Source: Bacteroidales bacterium (GTDB lineage: Bacteria > Bacteroidota > Bacteroidia > Bacteroidales > UBA932). From it: 64,000 nt of DNA. The stretch is taken from positions 37,105 through 101,104 of the forward strand of contig JAGBJY010000006.1 of NCBI GenBank assembly GCA_017934185.1. The letters are read 5' to 3'. Below are positions 53,911-62,104 of the stretch, one piece after another. Positions within the stretch are counted from its first letter, which is position 1. Every line of letters starts with the position of its first letter. The notes under the pieces were generated by a model. It did no database searches. It was not told where the DNA came from and saw nothing but the letters and a program-made list of their open reading frames with translations. The position numbers and the translations under genes are program-made.

Positions 53911-54815
53911 AACTGCGCCAGCTCATAGCAATCGGCCTGGGGCTCCTCCTCGGGGCAATCCCCCTTCGCGGCCAGTACAGAGACGACCAATTCAAACGGG
54001 ACGCCTTTACCCAGACCTATGCCGATACCACGGAGCAGGCCAAGACCGACACCTCGGCCCTGTTCAGTTTCAAGGAGTTCTTCGGGGGCCTGGCCCACAA
54101 ACGCACCGCCTCACTGAAAACGCTCACCATGGGCTCGGTGGTGTTCATTGGCGGCAACCAGATTTACAACCGCCAATACTGGAAACTGCCCATCATCTAT
54201 GGCGGAATTGGCGCCGGCATCTATGGCGGCATCCATTTCAACAAACTGTACCAGGAAAGCGGAGAACAGAAGTACAATACCTACAAGACGCTTTCCATCG
54301 TGGGGGCCGGCCTCTGCTACTGGGGCTCGCTCATGGACGGTGCCATCATGTACGACCGGGGCGGGAAATGGCCCAATCCGGCCAAATCTACGGTGTATTC
54401 CCTGCTCCTGCCCGGCCTGGGCCAGATTTACAACGGCGAGGCCTGGAAAGTGCCCCTGTATTGGGGCCTTATAGCCGGCAGCGTGCATTTTTACATAGAC
54501 AACGACACCCAGTACAAGCGCTGGAAAAACATCCATAACCTGGCCACCGCCGACGATGTGGAGGAACGGCCGCCCCAAAGCGGGGAAACGGCCAAGTATT
54601 ACCGGGACGTGTACCGCCGTTACCGCGACTACTCCATGCTCTTCATTGCCGTAACCTATCTGCTGCAGGTGATAGACGCCAACGTGTTTGCCTATATGCA
54701 GGGCTTTGAGGTGAACGATGACATTTCCATGCGCATAGAACCCACCCTGATGCCTTACAACCAATACGCCTCCGCGTCCCCGGCCGTGGGCATGAAGCTG
54801 GGTATAAGATTTTGA
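53907..54815 (+). CDS. DUF5683 membrane protein of the par cluster
   Basis: 302 aa. Signal-like N-terminus (KLRQLIAIGLGLLLGAIPLRGQ). Several short hydrophobic segments and the DUF5683 pattern PAKSTVYSLLLPGLGQIYNGEAWKVPLYWGLIAGSVHFY are seen. The ending MKLGIRF looks like an outer-membrane terminal strand. Function unknown. Its constant place between parB and mltD in Bacteroidota suggests a cell-envelope role linked to growth or division. Confidence 0.82.
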   Translation: MKLRQLIAIGLGLLLGAIPLRGQYRDDQFKRDAFTQTYADTTEQAKTDTSALFSFKEFFGGLAHKRTASLKTLTMGSVVFIGGNQIYNRQYWKLPIIYGGIGAGIYGGIHFNKLYQESGEQKYNTYKTLSIVGAGLCYWGSLMDGAIMYDRGGKWPNPAKSTVYSLLLPGLGQIYNGEAWKVPLYWGLIAGSVHFYIDNDTQYKRWKNIHNLATADDVEERPPQSGETAKYYRDVYRRYRDYSMLFIAVTYLLQVIDANVFAYMQGFEVNDDISMRIEPTLMPYNQYASASPAVGMKLGIRF

Positions 54816-54817
54816 GT

Positions 54818-56230
54818 ATGAAGAAATTATCACTGATATTCCTGTCCCTTTTGCTGGCCCTTCCCCTCTTTGGCGGGCCCACTGACTACAAAAACCGCCG
54901 CCAGCTCATCAAGGAAAACGCGGAACTCCTCAGGCGCATTGAGGAACTGGAGCAGGAGGTGGCCTCCTACCGGCAGGACCGCTCCGAGAAAGAACTCCTG
55001 GAAGAAGAGCTTTCCGGAGAGAACGAGAACAAGATATCGGCCGGACTGGAAAACTACACCACCAACACCGACACCCTGCTGGGACAGTGGTATCTGCACC
55101 GTGTATCCCGCATCCCCGGACGGGAGCAATACAACATGGATTCCGTGCGCTTCACTTCCAATGTCCCGGATTCCGTCCTGATGCGGCGCCTGGAGCAGAT
55201 GAACGCCTTCATCACCCTGCCTTTCAACGAGACGGTGAAAAACTACATGATTCTGTACTCGGAGAAAATGCCGCGCAAGATGGCCGAAATGATGGGGCTT
55301 TCCCAGTATTACATGCCCATCATTGAGGAATCCCTCCGCCGGTATGACCTCCCGCTGGAGCTGAAATACGTGGCCGTCATTGAGAGCGCCTTCAACCCCA
55401 GGGCGGTTTCCCGCGTGGGCGCCACGGGCATGTGGCAGTTCATGTACCGCACCGCCGTGAGTTACGGCCTGCGCATAGACTCCTACGTAGACGAGCGCAT
55501 GGATCCCATCAAATCCATTGACGCCGCTGCGCGCTATTTCCGCGACGCCTACCGCATCTTCGGGGACTGGTCCCTGGCCATCTCCTCGTACAACTGCGGT
55601 TCCGGCAATGTGAACAAGGCCATCAAACGGGCCGGCGGCCGGCGGGATTTCTGGAGCGTGTATGAGTACCTTCCCCGCGAAACCCGCGGCTATGTGCCCG
55701 CCATGGTGGGCGCCATGTACGCCTTCCGTTACGCCAAGGAATATGGCCTGGAGCCCGATCCCCTGGCCCTTCCCACCTACGTGGACACCTTCCACATCCA
55801 CCAGAACCTGCATTTTGCGCAGGTGAGCGAGCTGCTGGGCATCCCGCTGGACGATGTCCGCGACCTGAACCCGCAGTATTACAAAGACATCGTCCCGGGC
55901 GCCTCCGGCGACGAAGTCATCCGCCTGCCGTTCAACTACTCATCGGCATTCCTGGATGTGCAGGACACCATTTACAGGCACCGGGCCGATATCCTTTTCG
56001 CCACCAAGGTGGAGGACGGAAGGGAGACGGTGGGCGGCAAGCCCGTCCCTACATCGGCCAAAGCTTCCGGCAATACCGGAGCGTGGGTGTATTATAAAGT
56101 AAAGGGAGGCGACACCCTTTCCAAGATTGCCCGGAAGTACAATACCTCCGTCAAACAGATTAAAACCTGGAACAACCTCAGGAGCGACAGCATTGCCATC
56201 GGACAGCGCCTGAAGGTTGGCAAGCGATAA
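54818..56230 (+). CDS. LysM-containing lytic transglycosylase (MltD-like)
   Basis: 470 aa from ATG 54818; the TTG two codons upstream is rejected. Signal peptide MKKLSLIFLSLLLALPLFGG. A coiled-coil-like segment follows (about 30-70, RRQLIKENAELLRRIEELEQEV). The Slt catalytic domain is at about 150-300: ELKYVAVIESAFNPRAVSRVGATGMWQFM (catalytic Glu in IES) and SLAISSYNCGSGNVNKAI. Residues YYKVKGGDTLSKIARKYNTS to GQRLKV form a C-terminal LysM domain. It cleaves peptidoglycan in the periplasm. It overlaps nothing but follows the DUF5683 stop by 2 nt. Confidence 0.93.
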   Translation: MKKLSLIFLSLLLALPLFGGPTDYKNRRQLIKENAELLRRIEELEQEVASYRQDRSEKELLEEELSGENENKISAGLENYTTNTDTLLGQWYLHRVSRIPGREQYNMDSVRFTSNVPDSVLMRRLEQMNAFITLPFNETVKNYMILYSEKMPRKMAEMMGLSQYYMPIIEESLRRYDLPLELKYVAVIESAFNPRAVSRVGATGMWQFMYRTAVSYGLRIDSYVDERMDPIKSIDAAARYFRDAYRIFGDWSLAISSYNCGSGNVNKAIKRAGGRRDFWSVYEYLPRETRGYVPAMVGAMYAFRYAKEYGLEPDPLALPTYVDTFHIHQNLHFAQVSELLGIPLDDVRDLNPQYYKDIVPGASGDEVIRLPFNYSSAFLDVQDTIYRHRADILFATKVEDGRETVGGKPVPTSAKASGNTGAWVYYKVKGGDTLSKIARKYNTSVKQIKTWNNLRSDSIAIGQRLKVGKR

Positions 56231-56237
56231 AGTAGTT

Positions 56238-56579
56238 ATGGATAACAATCAGCCCAAACCCCAAAACCAGCTCCAGTTGGAGCTCAAGCCCGAAATCGCC
56301 AAGGGCAGCTATTCCAACCTGGCCATTATCTCGCACTCCCGCAGCGAGTTCATCATTGACTTTGCCACCACCCTTCCCGGCCTGCAGAAGCCGGAAATCG
56401 GGAACCGCATCATCATGACGCCGGAGCACGCCAAACGCCTGATGAACGCCCTCTTTGACAACATTTCCAAGTACGAGGCCCAGTTCGGCGTCATCGACCT
56501 CAGCGGCGGAAAAGGCCCGCAGGGCGGCGGCACCTTCAACCTGGCCGATTTCGGTCCCCTGGGCGGAAACAAGTCGTAG
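56238..56579 (+). CDS. DUF3467 protein
   Basis: 113 aa from ATG 56238 (MDNNQPKPQNQLQLEL). The DUF3467 pattern is present: YSNLAIISHSRSEFIIDFATTLPG and NRIIMTPEHAKRLMNALFDNISKYE. It is a small, probably cytosolic protein found across Bacteroidota; function unknown. A Gly-rich tail (GGKGPQGGGTFNLADFGPLGG) follows. It lies 7 nt after mltD and 2 nt before kdsC. Confidence 0.85.
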   Translation: MDNNQPKPQNQLQLELKPEIAKGSYSNLAIISHSRSEFIIDFATTLPGLQKPEIGNRIIMTPEHAKRLMNALFDNISKYEAQFGVIDLSGGKGPQGGGTFNLADFGPLGGNKS

Positions 56580-56581
56580 CG

Positions 56582-57103
56582 ATGGATTTCAGCCACATCA
56601 AGGCCTTCGCCATGGACATAGACGGCGTGGCCACGGACGGAGGCGTTTTTTGCAATGAGAACGGAGACCTCCTGCGCACCTACGATGCCAAAGACGGCTT
56701 TGCCATCCGCATGGCGGTGATGCACGGCTATCCGGTGGCCATCATCACCGGCGGCCGCTCCGAGAGCATCCGTAAACGAATGATAACCAGCGGTGTAAAG
56801 CCAGAGGACGTATTCCTGCACTGCCGCGACAAAAGGGAGGAATTCGGGATTTTTTGCCAGCGCTATCGCCTACAGCCGTCGGAAGTCATGTATTTTGGCG
56901 ACGATGTTCCGGACATGGACTGCCTCAAAGCTGCCGGTTGCGGGGTTTGCCCCTGTGACGCCGTAGAGGAAGTGAAAGCCATTGCCGACTGGGTGTCCCC
57001 CTTCCCGGGAGGAAAGGGCTGTCTGCGCCACAGCATAGAGACCGTACTGCGCTCCCAAGGGCAGTGGGTCTTTGAAGCCCGGCAATACAAAAAAATGTTC
57101 TGA
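56582..57103 (+). CDS. kdsC: 3-deoxy-D-manno-octulosonate 8-phosphate phosphatase KdsC
   Basis: 173 aa, HAD superfamily of the C0 (capless) KdsC type. Motif I MDIDGVATDGG (nucleophile about D12), motif II AIITGGRSE, Lys in CRDKREEF and motif IV YFGDDVPDMDCL. It removes phosphate from Kdo8P in lipid A inner-core synthesis. A YrbI-like relative (for example a nonulosonate phosphatase) is possible. Its stop overlaps the maf ATG by one base. Confidence 0.9.
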   Translation: MDFSHIKAFAMDIDGVATDGGVFCNENGDLLRTYDAKDGFAIRMAVMHGYPVAIITGGRSESIRKRMITSGVKPEDVFLHCRDKREEFGIFCQRYRLQPSEVMYFGDDVPDMDCLKAAGCGVCPCDAVEEVKAIADWVSPFPGGKGCLRHSIETVLRSQGQWVFEARQYKKMF

Positions 57104-57693
57104 TGCTGGAAGGAAAACGCATTATCCTGGGCAGCAATTCTCCAAGAAGAAGAGAATTGATGCAAGGATTGGATATTGATTTTACGGTAGATACGGGAAA
57201 CAACTTTCAGGAAAACTTTGGACCGGAAGTCCCCTATGACCAGGTTCCCCGCCTCATGGCCGAGGGCAAATCTTTCGGTTTTCACCGGCCGCTGGAGCCC
57301 GGCGAAATCCTCATCACCGCCGACACCATGGTCATCCTGCCCGCTGCCGGGGAGCAGCCCGGCGAGATTCTGGGCAAGCCCCGGGACCGCGCCGATGCCC
57401 TCCGGATGCTCCGGGACCTTTCCGGCCGCAAGCATCATGTAACCACGGCGGTAACCCTGAGGGACTGCCGGCATCACAAAAGCTTTGACGTAACCACCCA
57501 GGTGTGGTTCAAGGCTCTTACCGAGGAGGAAATCGCCTACTATGTAGACACTTACCTTCCCTACGACAAAGCCGGCGCCTATGCCATCCAGGAATGGATC
57601 GGGCACATTGGCATCACGCGCATAGAGGGGTCTTATTTCAATGTAGTGGGCTTTCCGGTGCAGCGGGTGTATGAGGCCCTGCTGTCATTCTGA
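57103..57693 (+). CDS. Maf-family nucleoside triphosphate pyrophosphatase
   Basis: 196 aa. Maf/YhdE features: RIILGSNSPRRRELMQGLDIDF (N-terminal SxSPRR motif), ILITADTMVILP (catalytic Asp region), LGKPRDRADALRMLRDLSGRKHHVTTAV and YDKAGAYAIQEWIG. It hydrolyses dTTP/UTP or modified nucleotides to the monophosphate and PPi. Last gene of the par cluster transcript. Its 3' end overlaps the convergent SDR gene by 9 bp. Confidence 0.93.
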   Translation: MLEGKRIILGSNSPRRRELMQGLDIDFTVDTGNNFQENFGPEVPYDQVPRLMAEGKSFGFHRPLEPGEILITADTMVILPAAGEQPGEILGKPRDRADALRMLRDLSGRKHHVTTAVTLRDCRHHKSFDVTTQVWFKALTEEEIAYYVDTYLPYDKAGAYAIQEWIGHIGITRIEGSYFNVVGFPVQRVYEALLSF

Positions 57694-58644
57694 GGCCTCT
57701 CTCCACGCATAGAAATCGGCCACGGCCTGCTCTAAAGAAGTGCACTGATAGCCCAGTTCCCGCTGGGCTTTTTCGCTGCTGTACCATTCCTCACAAAGCA
57801 TTTGCCGGATGTTGTGCGGATACAGCATGGTCTTGATTTTCAGCGCTTTGCAAAGGATGCCCACCGCGCCCGCAAGCCGAACCGCAAAGGCGGGCACTTC
57901 CACGCAGCGCTGCCTGTAACCGCACACCCGGGCTTGCAGCTGAAAGAACGCCTTCATGGAGAGGCATCGGCCGGTCAGGAGATAGCGGCCCTCCCCTTGG
58001 GAAAGGGCGTTCACAATGGCCCTGGCCGCATCTTTTACGGGAAGATAGCTTTTGGCTCCGGGAAGGGCGAACATGAGGGGCTTCCTGTAAGCGGCCAACA
58101 GCAGCTGCCCGGAAGAGGGCTTGCTGTCAAAGGGGCCCACCATGAATCCAGGATTCACCACCACGGTCCGCAGCGCCGGATGCTGCCGCGAAAACGCCAG
58201 CACAGCGTCTTCCCCGGCCTTTTTACTCAGGGCGTACGGCGAGGTGTCATACGGCGGGCCAAAGGGGGTTTCTTCCGTTGCCGGCTGCTCCTGAAGGCCG
58301 ATTTGGAGGGTATTGGCGGTGCTGGTGTGGACAAGCGTCCGAACGCCTGCTTGGAGGGCCACCTCGCAGAGCATCATGGGAAGGTCCCGGTTCACCGGAT
58401 AAAAATCTTCAACGCAAGGGAGCGTCATGTCGGTGGTGCCGGCGCAGTTGATGATGGCCGAGCAGCCCTCCACCGCAGCCTGCAGCGCTTCCCGCCGAAG
58501 GAGACTGCCGATGCGCTCCTCTGCGCCCGGAACGCCCAGGGGCCTTCGGACCAGGAGGCGGGTGGGAATGCCCCTTTTCAGGAGCTCCTCCAGAACATTT
58601 CGGCCCAAAAGGCCACTGGCACCCAGTAGTAGAACCTTCTCCAT
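57685..58644 (-). CDS. NAD-dependent epimerase/dehydratase-like SDR protein
   Basis: 319 aa, extended SDR. Rossmann motif LLGASGLLGRNVLEEL at residues 6-20, then IINCAGTTDM, LVHTSTANTL (catalytic Ser/Thr region), YALSKKAGED (YxxxK) and VVNPGFMVGPFDSKPSSG. These fit 3-beta-HSD/dihydroflavonol-reductase-like epimerases. The substrate cannot be told. Its ATG overlaps the stop of the ThrE gene (1 nt), so the two are co-transcribed. Confidence 0.85.
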   Translation of the reverse strand: MEKVLLLGASGLLGRNVLEELLKRGIPTRLLVRRPLGVPGAEERIGSLLRREALQAAVEGCSAIINCAGTTDMTLPCVEDFYPVNRDLPMMLCEVALQAGVRTLVHTSTANTLQIGLQEQPATEETPFGPPYDTSPYALSKKAGEDAVLAFSRQHPALRTVVVNPGFMVGPFDSKPSSGQLLLAAYRKPLMFALPGAKSYLPVKDAARAIVNALSQGEGRYLLTGRCLSMKAFFQLQARVCGYRQRCVEVPAFAVRLAGAVGILCKALKIKTMLYPHNIRQMLCEEWYSSEKAQRELGYQCTSLEQAVADFYAWREASE

Positions 58645-59924
58645 CAGTGCGCCGCCTTCTTATGGCCGCTGAACCAAAGCTGGGGCAGTTCCATGGCCAG
58701 AATAATACCCAGTACAATGGCCACGGCCACTTTCAGGGCCAGGAAACCGTAATGGGAAGAAAGGTCAAACTGCTCGGCCGTCAGATAATAGGAGAACCAG
58801 AAGAGGCCGGCTCCCGGGACCAGCGGGAAAATGCCGCAGATGATGAAAATCTGGGCCGGGCAACGGGTGGGAACGGCGACAAAGCGGGACAGCAGGCACA
58901 CCACCACGGAGGCAAAGAGCGTGGAAATCACGGGCGAAGCCCCCACAAAACGGAGGAAAACCAGATAGACCACCCAGCCCAGGATGCCGATGATTCCCGT
59001 CAGGAGATACTGCGCCTTATCTACGGCATACAGTACGGCAAAGCCCCAAGTTCCCAGGAAAGCGCCCAGCGCCTGCACCGGGAAACTGTAGGTTTCCTGA
59101 CTCACGGTAACCCCGGGAAGCTGGATGAGGCCGCCAAAAATCCAGCCGTCCAGCATAAAGGCTACGGACACCCCCAGCGCGATGCAGAAAAAGCCCAGCA
59201 GGGCGTCTGTGAGGCGGGTAAGGCCGGCCAGATGGTCCGAATTGGCCAGGTCCCGGACCCCGTTGGTGAAGGCGACGCCCGGCACCAGGGGCATGATGGC
59301 CCCCACAATGATATTGCTCAGGCTCTCCCCCAGCCCCAGGCGCCAGCAAGTGATGCAAAGGAGCATGGTTACCAGGGCGTTGCAAATGGAGCCCACAATC
59401 TTGGAAAGGTAGCGGTTGCTCACGTACAGCACAAAACAGTACAGCAGCACACCGCTCAGGGTGGCGGCCAGGCAGTCCATGATGCTGCCGCCAAAGACAA
59501 TGCCAAAGCCGCCGGAAGCCACCCCGGAAGCCAGGATTTGCAGCCAGTCGGCCTTCTTGGGAATTTGCTTGATTTCTTCCAGACGCACGCGTGCTTCCTC
59601 TACGCTGTATTTGCCCTGGGAAATCTCATAGCTGAGGCGGTTCACGGCCGTAACTTTATTCAGCTGGGAACCGCGGATGGGAATGAAGTCCACGTTGGCA
59701 TAGGTAGAGGCCTGGCCGCCGGCTTTGGCCACCTTTCCCGCCTTTCCGGTGGTGAAAATGCCATTGGAAAGGATGAAAAAGTGCTTGGAGTCTACCCCGT
59801 AATGGGTGGAGATACGGGCCATGATATCCTCGACGCGGGATATCTCCGCGCCGTTTTCCAGCAGGATGTGCCCTGCTTCCGAGGCCAGTTCCAGGACCTG
59901 TGCAAAATCCGGTTTCTCTTCCAT
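58644..59924 (-). CDS. Threonine/serine exporter family protein (ThrE)
   Basis: 426 aa. An N-terminal soluble DUF1212 domain (about 5-120, GHILLENGAEISRVEDIMARIS, FFILSNGIFTT) is followed by about ten membrane helices. GAIMPLVPGVAFTNGVRDL and the C-terminal IFIICGIFPLVPGAGLFWFSYYL are the paired ThrE/DUF3815 signatures. It probably exports amino acids or small organic acids across the inner membrane. A -7 box ends 4 nt upstream of the ATG, facing mutY. Confidence 0.9.
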   Translation of the reverse strand: MEEKPDFAQVLELASEAGHILLENGAEISRVEDIMARISTHYGVDSKHFFILSNGIFTTGKAGKVAKAGGQASTYANVDFIPIRGSQLNKVTAVNRLSYEISQGKYSVEEARVRLEEIKQIPKKADWLQILASGVASGGFGIVFGGSIMDCLAATLSGVLLYCFVLYVSNRYLSKIVGSICNALVTMLLCITCWRLGLGESLSNIIVGAIMPLVPGVAFTNGVRDLANSDHLAGLTRLTDALLGFFCIALGVSVAFMLDGWIFGGLIQLPGVTVSQETYSFPVQALGAFLGTWGFAVLYAVDKAQYLLTGIIGILGWVVYLVFLRFVGASPVISTLFASVVVCLLSRFVAVPTRCPAQIFIICGIFPLVPGAGLFWFSYYLTAEQFDLSSHYGFLALKVAVAIVLGIILAMELPQLWFSGHKKAAH

Positions 59925-59928
59925 GCCG

Positions 59929-59956
59929 CAAAATTAAACATTTTTAATTAATTTTG
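59929..59956. promoter_or_regulatory. Back-to-back -7 boxes for ThrE gene (-) and mutY (+)
   Basis: Minus-strand TAATTTTG at 59929-59936 ends 4 nt from the ThrE ATG, and plus-strand TAATTTTG at 59949-59956 ends 6 nt before the mutY ATG at 59963. Both genes would have almost no leader. The 38-bp gap leaves no other place for promoters. Confidence 0.55.
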
Positions 59957-59962
59957 TGCCGG

Positions 59963-60973
59963 ATGAACGCATTTACCCAAACAATTCTTCAGTGGTACGC
60001 AGAGTTTGGCCGGGATCTCCCCTGGCGCCGCACCCGCGACCCTTACCCCGTGTGGCTCAGTGAGATTATCCTCCAGCAAACCCGCGTGGTGCAAGGGACG
60101 GCCTATTGGCACCGTTTCCTGGAGCGTTTCCCCTCGGTGGAGATGCTGGCCGATGCTTCCGAGGACGAGGTCCTGCGCCTCTGGGAAGGCCTGGGCTACT
60201 ACTCCCGGGCCCGGAACCTGCACGCTGCCTCCAAGCAGATTGTGGCCCGGGGGCACTTCCCGGACACCCTGGATGGCATCCGCGCACTCAAGGGAGTCGG
60301 GGATTATACGGCGGCGGCAATCGGCTCCATTTGCTTCGGACTGCCCGCTGCCGTACTGGACGGGAATGTGTACCGGGTGCTTGCGCGATATTTCGGGATA
60401 GCCACTCCCGTGGGAAGCCCCCAGGCGCAAAAGGAGTTCCGGGCTCTTGCGCAACAGCTTTTGCCCGCCGATGAGCCGGCCGCCTTCAACCAGGGCATGA
60501 TGGATTTCGGCGCCACGCAGTGCACCCCCCGCAGCCCCGACTGCCTGCATTGTCCCCTTCAAAAGGGCTGCAATGCCTTCCGCACGGGCCGCACCTCGCT
60601 GCTGCCCGTGAAAAAAGCCCCCGCAGCGGTGAAAGAGCAGCGCCTCACGTACATTTACCTCCGCGTAAACGGCTGCACGGCCATCCGCCGCCGCGGCCCC
60701 GGCGACATCTGGCAAGGGCTCTGGGAGCCGGTGGCGACAGACCACCGGTCCATGCCGGTGGTGACGTCATGCCCGGCCCTGACCGGGCATCTGACCCTGC
60801 TCCGCTCCGGGGTAAAGCACCAACTCACCCATCGGCGCATCCTGGCCGATTTCTACCTGGCAGAACTCCCCTCCCGGCCGGAACTCCCCGAGGGCTACCG
60901 CTGGATACGCGAAACGGAGCTTGACCGTTACGCCAAGCCCCGCCTGTTTGAACTACTGCTGGAAAGCCTTTAA
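59963..60973 (+). CDS. mutY: A/G-specific adenine DNA glycosylase MutY
   Basis: 336 aa from ATG 59963 (the TTG at 59954 lies in the -7 box). MutY removes adenine paired with 8-oxoguanine. Seen: PWRRTRDPYPVWLSEIILQQTRV (catalytic Glu), HhH LKGVGDYTAAAIGSICFG with the Asp in VLDGNVYRV, and Fe-S CTPRSPDCLHCPLQKGC (4 Cys, about 187-203). The C-terminal NUDIX-like domain includes QGLWEP and KHQLTHRRI. Between these two, residues about 258-277 are encoded by a twin-hairpin palindrome. Its stop overlaps the convergent CNNM gene. Confidence 0.93.
   Translation: MNAFTQTILQWYAEFGRDLPWRRTRDPYPVWLSEIILQQTRVVQGTAYWHRFLERFPSVEMLADASEDEVLRLWEGLGYYSRARNLHAASKQIVARGHFPDTLDGIRALKGVGDYTAAAIGSICFGLPAAVLDGNVYRVLARYFGIATPVGSPQAQKEFRALAQQLLPADEPAAFNQGMMDFGATQCTPRSPDCLHCPLQKGCNAFRTGRTSLLPVKKAPAAVKEQRLTYIYLRVNGCTAIRRRGPGDIWQGLWEPVATDHRSMPVVTSCPALTGHLTLLRSGVKHQLTHRRILADFYLAELPSRPELPEGYRWIRETELDRYAKPRLFELLLESL
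60741..60790. repeat. Twin-hairpin palindromic element inside mutY
   Basis: Stem 1 ACCACCGG/CCGGTGGT (60741-60748 and 60755-60762, 6-nt loop) and stem 2 ATGCCCGG/CCGGGCAT (60769-60776 and 60783-60790, 6-nt loop) are separated by gacgtc. Compared with the ispG copy the arms differ in sequence but stay complementary, so the stems covary. The insert keeps the mutY frame. Confidence 0.75.
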
Positions 60974-62034
60974 TCGTCTTCGTCCTCTTCCGGAAGCACA
61001 ATCTGCTTGTACTGGTTCTGGCGCTTGTGCCAACGTTCGCGGGCATACTGCTGCATATCGGTCACGGTGTCGTTCTCGTCGATAATCTCCACACCCTGAA
61101 TGGTTTCAATGATGTCTTCCAAAGTGATGATTCCCTGGAAGCAGCCGTAATCGTCAATGATGAGGGCAATCTGGTCCTTGGTCTTGAGGAGGCTCTCCCA
61201 GATGTCACTCACGGACGTTTCTTCATGGAAGGCCGCTATTTTTCGCTTGATGGAGCCCAGGCGCACGTCAAACTTGTCATCGGCCAGCTGCTCCAGCACG
61301 TCGTAGCGCAGGATGTAGCCCGTAATGAATTCCGGGGATTCGGCATACACCGGGATGCGGGAGTTGTGTGAAAGGTTGTCCCGTTTGTAGAACTGCCTCA
61401 GGGTCATGGATTCCGGCGCAATGGCCGCCACCACGCGCGGAGTCATCACGTCGTAGGCCTTGATATCGTCCAGCTTGATGATGTTCTGGATAACTTTGTT
61501 TTCCGTATTGTCAATGACGCCTTCTTCCTCGCCGATATTGGCCATGGCCGACACTTCTTCGCGGGAGATGCCGGTGTCCGGCTCGTCGTCGGAGATGGAA
61601 TCGTGCAGCTTTTCAATGAGCCACACCACGGGATAAAGCAGGTACACCAGGAACTGCATCACCTTGGCAAGGCCCAGGAGGTCTTTCCAATGGGAGGTGC
61701 CGATGGTCTTGGGCACAATCTCGGAGAAAACCAGGATGAGCACCGTCATGATGGCCGATATGATCCCGAACCAGTGTTCCCCGGTAAGGAGCGTGGCCTG
61801 GTGACCCACTGCAGCGGCACCCAGCGTATTCGCAATGGTGTTGAGGGACAGGATGGCGCTGAGCGGACGGTCCGGGTCCATCTTGAATTTCATGAACAGG
61901 GCCGCATTCTTGTCGCCTTCATCTTCCCGCATGGAGATGTAAGAAATGGGGGTGGACATGAGCACCGACTCCAACAGCGAACACAGGAAGGAAATTCCCA
62001 TGGTGAGGAGCAGGTAGAAGATAAGGAGCGTCAT
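60970..62034 (-). CDS. CNNM/CorC-type transporter: DUF21 membrane domain plus CBS pair
   Basis: 354 aa. An N-terminal DUF21 domain (about 1-175, four hydrophobic segments; SLLESVLMSTP, LSLNTIANTLGAAAVG, LVFSEIVPKTIG) is followed by a CBS pair (about 195-330, YDVMTPRVVAAI, SRIPVYAES, IALIIDDYGCFQGIITLEDIIETI). The CorC/HlyC C-terminal domain is missing. These proteins act in Mg2+ or Co2+ transport at the inner membrane. The tail is acidic (PEEDEDD). It has a -7 box 28 nt upstream (62063-62070). Confidence 0.9.
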   Translation of the reverse strand: MTLLIFYLLLTMGISFLCSLLESVLMSTPISYISMREDEGDKNAALFMKFKMDPDRPLSAILSLNTIANTLGAAAVGHQATLLTGEHWFGIISAIMTVLILVFSEIVPKTIGTSHWKDLLGLAKVMQFLVYLLYPVVWLIEKLHDSISDDEPDTGISREEVSAMANIGEEEGVIDNTENKVIQNIIKLDDIKAYDVMTPRVVAAIAPESMTLRQFYKRDNLSHNSRIPVYAESPEFITGYILRYDVLEQLADDKFDVRLGSIKRKIAAFHEETSVSDIWESLLKTKDQIALIIDDYGCFQGIITLEDIIETIQGVEIIDENDTVTDMQQYARERWHKRQNQYKQIVLPEEDEDD

Positions 62035-62062
62035 ACAGTGCGGCCTTCAATGATTTATCTTG

Positions 62063-62101
62063 CAAATTTACAGTTTTTTTGGAAGATTTCACATATATTT
62101 G
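62063..62101. promoter_or_regulatory. Divergent -7 boxes: CNNM gene (-) and FGE/sialidase-like gene (+)
   Basis: Minus-strand TAAATTTG at 62063-62070, 28 nt from the CNNM ATG. Plus-strand TATATTTG at 62094-62101, which ends 3 nt before the ATG at 62105. Confidence 0.55.
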
Positions 62102-62104
62102 CGT

